From CAVRXQ01 sp963725215 (GTDB lineage Bacteria; Actinomycetota; Acidimicrobiia; Acidimicrobiales; Bog-793), in NCBI GenBank assembly GCA_963725215.1, contig CAVRXQ010000002.1, forward strand, positions 248,001-312,000: a stretch of 64,000 bases of DNA. The letters run 5' to 3'. This document shows positions 62,067-64,000 of the stretch, piece by piece. The notes beneath the pieces were generated by a model that worked only from the letters and a program-made list of their open reading frames with translations, ran no database searches and had not been told where the DNA came from. The position numbers were made by a program, and so were the translations under genes. Positions within the stretch are counted from its first letter, which is position 1. Each line of letters starts with the position of its first letter.

Positions 62067-62818
62067 GAGATGATCCCGATCTCTTCCAACAGCACGACGA
62101 GCTTCGCGATCGCGTCGACGCCGTTGCCGAGCACCTCGGCGCTGCGCCGATCCTGTCTCGGAACCCGAAGCGCTTCGCTTCGCAAGCCTTCCTCTTCCCA
62201 TTCGACCGGCACTTTGTCGATCGTCGCTTTCGTCGCCCGCATGCGGCCCGGCAACGAGGGGTAACGCGGCAAGTTGATCCCCTCTTTGACGGTCAAGACG
62301 GCCGGCAAGGAAACCTGGAAGATTTCGCCGTTGCCGGCGTATTCGCGTCGGGCACGGATGCGGTCACCCTGGATCTCGAGCGCTTTCAGTCCAGTGACCA
62401 CCGGAAGTCCGAGCAGGTGGGCGACCCGAATGCCGACTTGGAAGTTGCCCGCGTCGGCGGACTCGTTTCCGAACATCACAAGCTCGAATGGTCCTCGGTC
62501 ACGTGCGAAGGCGGCGATCGCCTTCGCGGTCGCGATCGGACCGAATTCGCGCCCGTCCGTCTCAAGCAATGCCGCCTGGTGCGCGCCAAGTGCGATTGCG
62601 TTACGCAATTGCTCGATTGCCGCCTCGGAACCGAGCGTCAGCGCGGTGACCGCGCCTCCGTGCGATTCCACCACGCGCACCGCTTCTTCGATCGCGCACT
62701 CTTCGTGCGGGCTAATCGTGAATCCCAGGAACTTCGCGTCGATGTCCTTCGCGTCCGCCGTAAGCGTGATCCTCCCCCCAACATCGGGGACGCGCTTCAA
62801 GCAGACGAGGATGTTCAA
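62063..62818 (-). CDS. etfB: Electron transfer flavoprotein beta subunit
   Basis: 251 residues: MNILVCLKRVPDVGGRITL start, FTISPHEECAIEEAVRV, VMFGNESADAGNFQVGIRVA (AMP/ETF signature) and TGLKALEIQGDRI. Partner of EtfA, coupled by a four-base overlap. About 50 bases follow the upstream dehydrogenase gene. Confidence 0.95.
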   Translation of the reverse strand: MNILVCLKRVPDVGGRITLTADAKDIDAKFLGFTISPHEECAIEEAVRVVESHGGAVTALTLGSEAAIEQLRNAIALGAHQAALLETDGREFGPIATAKAIAAFARDRGPFELVMFGNESADAGNFQVGIRVAHLLGLPVVTGLKALEIQGDRIRARREYAGNGEIFQVSLPAVLTVKEGINLPRYPSLPGRMRATKATIDKVPVEWEEEGLRSEALRVPRQDRRSAEVLGNGVDAIAKLVVLLEEIGIIS

Positions 62819-62866
62819 CGCTTACGACTCTCCACGATGTATTGCGACAACGTCATTTCGGCACCA

Positions 62867-64000
62867 TCAACCGCGCGTGCGCTCGTTGTCGGGATCAAAT
62901 AGCGGTCTCGCGCCAACTACGGCCACGGTCGCCGGCAGAAGCTCCGACATGTACTCGACCGCGTACGTCGCTCCCTCGATCGCTTTGTTCGTCGGCAGAT
63001 AGGCCAGCACGATGTGAGTGCCGACCGATGGTCCTGCGCCAGCGCTCGTTGCGTAGGCGTTTCGACCTCTGGCGTCGGTGAGAGGTTCACCGCCTGCGGT
63101 GACGATCGGCTCACCGCCCAAGGGGAACCTCGTCCGTCCGTCTCGTCCTTTCAAGTCGTCGACGGTGAGCGTGCACAACATCGCGGCTTGTGGCTCCTCC
63201 CGGTGGCGCAGGTGAGCCTCTTTCCCGACAAAGTCCGCCTCTTTCACCTTCGGGCGCTGCATTCCCGCTTCGACGACGTTGAAATCCGCAGTGAGCTCGG
63301 ATCCGAACGCGCGGTAACCCTTCTCGAGCCGACCGGAGACGAGGTAGACGCCGATGCCGACGGGCACGATCTCTTCTGAGCGACCGGCTTCGAAGAGCGC
63401 GTCCCACACCCGGCGGCCTTGCTCCATCGGGATGTGCAACTCCCAGCCGAGCTCGCCGACGTACGAGATGCGGGAGGCGAGCACCGCGACGCCGTCGATC
63501 TCGATCTTCCGGCAAGTCGCGAAGGGAAATCCGTCGTTCGAGACGTCGTCGACCGTCACCTTTTCGAGCACGGTGCGGGCATTCGGGCCCCACAGTCCGA
63601 GAGTCGCCCACGCCGAAGTGACGTCGACAACCGCGGTGTCCTTGAGCGCATGCCGGGCGAACCACCTCCGGTCGAGATTGCCCGTCGCGCCACCGGTGAC
63701 GACTCGGAAGTGGTCGTGGGCGAGCCGCATCACGGTGAGGTCGGCTTTGAAGGTTCCTCGGTCGTTGAGGACCGGGGTGTAGATCACACGACCGACCGGC
63801 AGGTCCATCTGTGCCAGGGCGATGTGCTGCACGCTCGCGAGCGCGCCGTCCCCGACCACGTCGAACACGGCGAACGCCGACAGATCGACGACGCCACACG
63901 AGTCGCGCATCGCGAGGTGCTCGGCGCTGATCACGGGCGACCACCACCGCGACTCCCACTCCGCCTCGCGACGCGCGATGCGATCGCCATATCGGTCGAG
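62867..64000 (-). CDS. Dimethylglycine/sarcosine dehydrogenase-like protein, GcvT-type C-terminal part (5' end outside window)
   Basis: The frame is open to the window edge (the edge codons read YGDRIARREAEWESRWWSPV), so the N-terminal FAD domain and the true start lie beyond 64000; GTG 63934 is internal. The visible 377 residues are the folate-binding GcvT domain and its C-terminal barrel: EHLAMRDSCGVVDLSAFAVF, WATLGLWGPNARTVLEKV, YVGELGWELHIPMEQGRRVW (20 residues), RLEKGYRAFGSEL. Such proteins oxidise dimethylglycine or sarcosine and trap the released carbon as methylene-THF. First visible gene of the etfB-etfA-betA-ALDH operon. Confidence 0.88.
   Translation of the reverse strand, partial: LDRYGDRIARREAEWESRWWSPVISAEHLAMRDSCGVVDLSAFAVFDVVGDGALASVQHIALAQMDLPVGRVIYTPVLNDRGTFKADLTVMRLAHDHFRVVTGGATGNLDRRWFARHALKDTAVVDVTSAWATLGLWGPNARTVLEKVTVDDVSNDGFPFATCRKIEIDGVAVLASRISYVGELGWELHIPMEQGRRVWDALFEAGRSEEIVPVGIGVYLVSGRLEKGYRAFGSELTADFNVVEAGMQRPKVKEADFVGKEAHLRHREEPQAAMLCTLTVDDLKGRDGRTRFPLGGEPIVTAGGEPLTDARGRNAYATSAGAGPSVGTHIVLAYLPTNKAIEGATYAVEYMSELLPATVAVVGARPLFDPDNERTRG

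Noticed and set aside
1..64000. tRNA, rRNA, CRISPR, insertion sequences, prophage or plasmid functions
   Set aside because: I read the intergenic stretches for cloverleaf, repeat-spacer and terminal-repeat patterns and saw none; no transposase, integrase or replication gene is encoded.

Overview
The window is GC-rich throughout, with dense genes, many GTG/TTG starts, four-base ATGA/GTGA/TTGA gene overlaps, and several promoters where a TANNNT -10 box lies six bases before the start codon (leaderless mRNAs). With a PASTA-domain Ser/Thr kinase, a LytR_C protein and DrrAB-type exporters, this points to a chromosomal segment of a high-GC actinobacterium (Actinomycetota). An Acidimicrobiia-like lineage is possible but is inference. 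I see no insertion sequence, prophage, CRISPR array, tRNA or rRNA.

1-5 kb: two ABC exporter modules (a DrrAB-like pair cut by the window edge, and an ATPase/permease pair whose ATPase has an unusual N-terminal membrane anchor), separated by a small isolated transcription unit with its own terminator. 5-13 kb: a cell-envelope block with an L,D-transpeptidase, an MMPL transporter, a PASTA kinase, a LytR_C protein, an M15 peptidase and a second L,D-transpeptidase. 13-15.6 kb: a small membrane protein, a CDF-type cation transporter and an amidase.

15.6-31 kb: amino-acid biosynthesis. A complete trp operon (trpE-G-D-CF-B-A, then a class I DAHP synthase) follows a classic attenuator with a Trp-Ser-Trp leader peptide. 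On the other strand, hom-ilvD is followed by ilvB-ilvN-ilvC, which has its own attenuator encoding Leu-Leu-Val-Val-Ile. An aldo/keto reductase diverges from hom. 31-33 kb: ftsH.

33.5-64 kb: most genes fit one catabolic theme. A glycine-betaine-type ABC importer (ProXWV) is followed by a VOC protein, an MFS transporter and a TauE-like protein. Next comes an ABC importer of unknown substrate, with one permease frameshifted, co-transcribed with GlpD and a cytoplasmic metallophosphoesterase. Then comes a corrinoid demethylation cluster: non-pyrrolysine MttB-like methyltransferase, corrinoid protein, methyl-THF methyltransferase, corrinoid reactivator, DUF1638 protein, MetF-like reductase, formate-THF ligase and FchA-like cyclohydrolase, with a divergent IclR regulator and a candidate operator. 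Last are an aldehyde dehydrogenase, a BetA-like GMC oxidoreductase, ETF alpha/beta, and a dimethylglycine/sarcosine dehydrogenase-like protein running off the window. Together these could take glycerophosphocholine (or choline, or glycine betaine) to glycerol-3-phosphate, glycine, formate and ATP. The individual enzyme families are well supported; the unified pathway and the imported substrate are inference.
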